The notes beneath the pieces are model-generated. The model saw nothing but the letters and a program-made list of their open reading frames with translations, had not been told where the DNA came from and did no database searches. Shown here piece by piece: positions 5,200 to 7,862 of a stretch of DNA of 7,862 nucleotides. The position numbers were made by a program, and so were the translations under genes. Positions within the stretch are counted from its first letter, which is position 1. Each line of letters opens with the position of its first letter. The stretch lies in NCBI GenBank assembly GCA_027624995.1, contig JAQBTI010000105.1, positions 1 through 7,862 of the forward strand, written 5' to 3'. The DNA is from Chloroflexota bacterium (GTDB lineage: Bacteria > Chloroflexota > Dehalococcoidia > Lucifugimonadales > CATQGZ01).

Positions 5200-6624
5200 A
5201 TGGCAGCGAGACAACCCGGTATTGCCCATAGCGTAACTATTAGGGCTGAGTACGCCAACCAGGTCGGCATGCTGGGTCGGATCACCTCCGCGATAGGCAA
5301 GGCGGGTGGTGACATCGGCGCAATAGACATCGTCTCAGGCGGCCGCGATGGCATGGTCAGAGACATCACAGTCAACGCCCGCGACGTCGACCACGAGCAT
5401 GAGATCGTCGAGACGGTCCGCGCCCTCGACGGCGTCAAGGTGCTCAACGTCTCGGACCAGGTCTTCCTACGCCATCTTGGCGGCAAGATCGAGATGCGCA
5501 GCAAGACCCCGGTCAAGACACGCAACGACATGTCAATCGTCTATACGCCCGGGGTGGCGCGGGTCAGCATGGCCATTCACGACGACCCGGAGTCGGTGTG
5601 GACCCTGACCAGCAAGAGCAACACGGTCGCGGTGGTGACGGACGGCTCGGCCGTCCTGGGCCTTGGGGACATCGGGCCTGCCGCCGCACTTCCTGTTATG
5701 GAGGGCAAGGCGCTTCTCTTCAAAGAGCTGGCCGGGGTCGACGCTTGGCCTATCGCCCTCGACACCAAGGACCCCGACGAGATCGTTCGCATAGTGAAGG
5801 GCATCTCGGTCGGCTTTGGAGGCATAAACCTCGAAGACATCTCCGCGCCGAGGTGCTTCTACATCGAGGAACGGCTCCGCGCTGAGCTCGACATCCCCGT
5901 GTTCCACGACGACCAGCACGGGACCGCGGTGGTAGTCCTCGCGGGGCTTCTGAACGCGCTCAAGGTGGTCGATAAGCGGATGGAGGACCTGAAGGTGGTG
6001 GTGACCGGCGTGGGCGCCGGCGGCCTGGCGACGACAAAGCTGCTGATCACTTCCGGAGTAAAAAACATCCTGGGGTTCGACCGTCAGGGCATCCTGCATA
6101 GGGGTCGGGAATACGGGGACAATGAGGCAAAGTCCTGGTTCGCGAATGCGACGAATCCGGATGATCTAAAGGGCGGAATCGACGAAGCTATGGACGGGGC
6201 CGACCTGTTTGTCGGTCTGTCCGCCCCTGGCGTGATCTCGGTCGATCACGTGAAGCTCATGAATAGAGACGCCATCGTCTTCGCGATGGCCAACCCTGAC
6301 CCGGAGATCTGGCCTGAAGACGTTGTGGGACACGTCAGGGTGATGGCCACCGGTCGGTCCGACTACCCGAACCAGGTCAACAACGCGCTCTGCTTCCCGG
6401 GGATGTTCCGGGGCGTCCTCGACGCCCGGGCCAGTGAGATCAACGACGAGATGAAGATTGCCGCGGCGCAAGCCATCGCCGCCGGTGTGCCCGACAGGCA
6501 CCTCAACGAAGAGTACATCATGCCCAGCATATTCGACACGTCCGTGGTGCGGACTGTGGCCCGAGATGTGGCGGCCGCGGCACGCAAGACCGGTGTTGCG
6601 AGACGCCGTCGAAGGCGGTCTTGA
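5200..6624 (+). CDS. NAD(P)-dependent malic enzyme with N-terminal ACT domain
   Basis: A 474-residue enzyme that oxidatively decarboxylates L-malate to pyruvate and CO2 with NAD(P)+ and Mg2+/Mn2+. Residues about 8-88 form an ACT-like small-molecule-binding domain (SVTIRAEYANQVGMLGRITS). The malic enzyme part starts at HLGGKIEM (92-99). Visible catalytic residues are Y115 (IVYTPGVAR), K170 (MEGKA), metal ligands E212-D213 (NLEDISAPR) and D238 (FHDDQHGT). The dinucleotide loop is GVGAGG (270-275), and D294 near the end of the next strand favours NAD, though this is inference. NPDPE (365-369) and NN (394-395) also match. The layout resembles the ACT-containing NAD-malic enzymes of Streptomyces (about 471 residues). 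The ACT domain suggests allosteric control by an unseen ligand. The C-terminus is unusual: six arginines then Ser. Start is supported by GAGG at the right distance. Confidence 0.95.
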   Translation: MAARQPGIAHSVTIRAEYANQVGMLGRITSAIGKAGGDIGAIDIVSGGRDGMVRDITVNARDVDHEHEIVETVRALDGVKVLNVSDQVFLRHLGGKIEMRSKTPVKTRNDMSIVYTPGVARVSMAIHDDPESVWTLTSKSNTVAVVTDGSAVLGLGDIGPAAALPVMEGKALLFKELAGVDAWPIALDTKDPDEIVRIVKGISVGFGGINLEDISAPRCFYIEERLRAELDIPVFHDDQHGTAVVVLAGLLNALKVVDKRMEDLKVVVTGVGAGGLATTKLLITSGVKNILGFDRQGILHRGREYGDNEAKSWFANATNPDDLKGGIDEAMDGADLFVGLSAPGVISVDHVKLMNRDAIVFAMANPDPEIWPEDVVGHVRVMATGRSDYPNQVNNALCFPGMFRGVLDARASEINDEMKIAAAQAIAAGVPDRHLNEEYIMPSIFDTSVVRTVARDVAAAARKTGVARRRRRRS

Positions 6625-6642
6625 TGCCTCCCCCCGCTTCGA

Positions 6643-7404
6643 ATGCCTGCTGAGTCCCCTGTCTCCCTCAAGGTCACCGGCCGGACCGCGACCGTGTACC
6701 TGGACCGCCCGAACTCTGGGAATAGGGTCGACGAGCGCTTGGCCGCCGAGCTCCGCGATGCCTTCGACCAGGTGGAACGAGACGATACGGTCTGGGTAGC
6801 CGTCCTTGCCGGACGAGGCGGGTCCTTCTGCGACGGCACAGAGTTTCCAGACCCACACTTTCTCAGGCCGACGGAACGGCTGCGCGTCTCAGATCGCATA
6901 GCATCCTTCTCGAAGCCTCTGGTTGCAGCCCTGAACGGGACCGCGCTCGACCAGGGCCTTGAGCTCGCGCTCGCCTGTGATTTTCGAGTTGCGGCCGACG
7001 GCGCGCGCCTGGGTCTCACGCAGACACTGACGGGGATCATCCCCTGGGACGGAGGGACCCAGCGTCTGCCGCGCCTCATAGGGCAGGGCAGGGCGCTTGA
7101 GATGATCATGACGGCCCGGACTGTCGATGCCCGCGAGGCGCTGGCGCTGGGCCTCGTGGACAGGGTCGTCGATCGTGACGGCGTCGTGGAAGAAGCTACG
7201 GGTCTGGCCGATACGATCGCCCAGCACGGCCCCATCGCGGCGAGATACGCCAAGGAGGCCGTTCGCGCAGGCCAGGACCTCTCGATGGCGCAGGGCATGC
7301 GACTCGAAGCAGACCTGAACATCCTGTTGCTGGGCACGGAAGACCGTGCCGAGGGCATCCGGTCGTTCATCGAAAAACGCCCGCCGGTGTACCGGGGGGA
7401 GTGA
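6643..7404 (+). CDS. Enoyl-CoA hydratase/isomerase (crotonase) family protein with atypical active site
   Basis: A 253-residue crotonase-fold protein, expected to act on an acyl-CoA thioester through an oxyanion hole. Family features: LDRPNSGNRVD (20-30), the FCDGTEF segment (62-68, where FCAGADL is usual), ALNGTALDQGLELALACDFRVA (96-117), and GIIPWDGGTQRLPRLIG (131-147). Of the two glutamates of rat mitochondrial enoyl-CoA hydratase, Glu144 is kept (E107 in GLELA), but the position of Glu164 is Q127 (GLTQT). The oxyanion-hole Gly141 position is Q104. It may therefore be an isomerase, hydrolase, lyase or other crotonase-type enzyme instead of a classical hydratase. The start lies 18 bases after the malic enzyme stop and has no Shine-Dalgarno sequence, so translation is probably coupled to the upstream gene; the exact start is less sure. 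Confidence 0.9.
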   Translation: MPAESPVSLKVTGRTATVYLDRPNSGNRVDERLAAELRDAFDQVERDDTVWVAVLAGRGGSFCDGTEFPDPHFLRPTERLRVSDRIASFSKPLVAALNGTALDQGLELALACDFRVAADGARLGLTQTLTGIIPWDGGTQRLPRLIGQGRALEMIMTARTVDAREALALGLVDRVVDRDGVVEEATGLADTIAQHGPIAARYAKEAVRAGQDLSMAQGMRLEADLNILLLGTEDRAEGIRSFIEKRPPVYRGE

Positions 7405-7411
7405 TCTTGTC

Positions 7412-7433
7412 CCTTCTCCCCCGCGGGAGAAGG
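7412..7433. repeat. Perfect hairpin between the two crotonase genes
   Basis: CCTTCTCCC (7412-7420) and GGGAGAAGG (7425-7433) form a perfect 9-bp stem with loop CCGC, starting eight bases after the first crotonase stop. No T-run follows on either strand, so it is a weak candidate terminator and may be an RNA-end stabiliser or dispersed repeat. Confidence 0.6.
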
Positions 7434-7442
7434 CTAGGCCTA

Positions 7443-7461
7443 TCCTGAGCCTGTCGAAGGG
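7443..7461. repeat. REP-like dispersed intergenic motif
   Basis: The motif TCCTGAGCCTGTCGAAGGG follows the hairpin by nine bases. From memory, CCTGAGCCTGTCGAAGG and its complement recur in intergenic regions of many GC-rich bacteria as REP-like elements. Only one copy is present in this window, so the repeat nature cannot be shown here. Confidence 0.4.
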
Positions 7462-7482
7462 ACGAGGGGCAATCCGGAGACC

Positions 7483-7862
7483 ATGACTGCAACCAGCCTC
7501 CAAACCATAACCTACTCAAAAGACGGTCCAATCGCGCGGGTCGTGCTCGACCGTCCGGGCGTCGTAAATGCCTACAACGTCAGGATGCGCGACGAGCTCT
7601 ACGAGGTCTTGGAGGCCGTAAGGGACGATCCGGAAGTCCGGGTGGCAGTCCTGAGCGGGGCCGGAGAGAAAGGCTTCTGCGCGGGAGCCGACCTCACAGA
7701 GTTCGGGACAGCGCCGTCCCAGGCGATAGCCCGTCAGGTGCGCTGGGAGAGGGACATATGGGGCCTGTTCCTCAGCATTGAGAAGCCCGTTGTGGCCGCC
7801 CTGCACGGCTGGGTCATCGGCTCAGGAGTGGAGATCGCCTGCCTGTCTGATATCCGGATCGC
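7483..7862 (+). CDS. Enoyl-CoA hydratase/isomerase family protein, cut by the right edge
   Basis: The first 126 residues of a second crotonase-fold protein; the frame is open to the end of the window. It has VVLDRPGVVNAYN (20-32; Y31 where Asn-Ala-Leu is common), the CoA-binding and oxyanion segment GFCAGADLTEF (64-74), and KPVVAALHGWVIGSGVEIAC (101-120), where E117 matches rat Glu144. The second glutamate lies beyond the edge, so hydratase activity cannot be judged. It starts 78 bases after the previous gene; GGAG (7476-7479) is only three bases before the ATG, a short spacing. The CAGAD motif is more canonical than in its neighbour, so the two are diverged paralogues and not a recent duplication. 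Confidence 0.9.
   Translation, partial: MTATSLQTITYSKDGPIARVVLDRPGVVNAYNVRMRDELYEVLEAVRDDPEVRVAVLSGAGEKGFCAGADLTEFGTAPSQAIARQVRWERDIWGLFLSIEKPVVAALHGWVIGSGVEIACLSDIRI

Overview
The window looks like a piece of chromosome from a high-GC bacterium of the Chloroflexota (SAR202 / Dehalococcoidia-like) type. This rests on gene content, not a phylogenetic marker. A luciferase-like flavin/F420 oxidoreductase lies directly beside an enolase-superfamily racemase-type gene, and expansion of exactly these two families is a known trait of SAR202. I see no rRNA, tRNA, CRISPR array, transposase or phage gene.

Layout. Left part, minus strand: the first 170 bases hold the N-terminus of a membrane protein that runs off the left edge. 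Next comes a 249-aa protein made of two copies of a ferredoxin-like (EthD/Dabb-type) module (311-1060). A 192-base gap packed with perfect hairpins follows, then an aldo/keto reductase (1253-2131). A 152-base divergent intergenic region (2132-2283) carries a good promoter for each side and an 8-bp inverted repeat that could be a shared operator.

Right part, plus strand: an LLM-class oxidoreductase that appears to be leaderless (2284-3099); an enolase-superfamily OSBS/N-acylamino acid racemase-like enzyme 10 bases downstream (3110-4216); a 120-base gap with a long imperfect stem made of 9-base repeats; a divergent HpcH/HpaI-fold protein (4337-5128); an ACT-domain NAD(P)-malic enzyme with its own promoter (5200-6624); a crotonase-fold protein missing one of the two classical glutamates (6643-7404); a spacer with a hairpin and a dispersed-repeat-like motif; and a second crotonase cut by the right edge (7483-7862).

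How the genes may work together (inference): the set resembles an organic-acid breakdown module. Oxidoreductases act first, an enolase-type enzyme racemises or eliminates, an aldolase-fold enzyme acts on an oxo-acid, malic enzyme links malate to pyruvate, and crotonases handle acyl-CoA intermediates. No substrate can be read from the sequence. I found no clear new defence or mobile system. The most unusual items are the duplicated unknown protein, the HpcH/HpaI-fold protein with an altered active site, the atypical crotonase and the structured intergenic elements.
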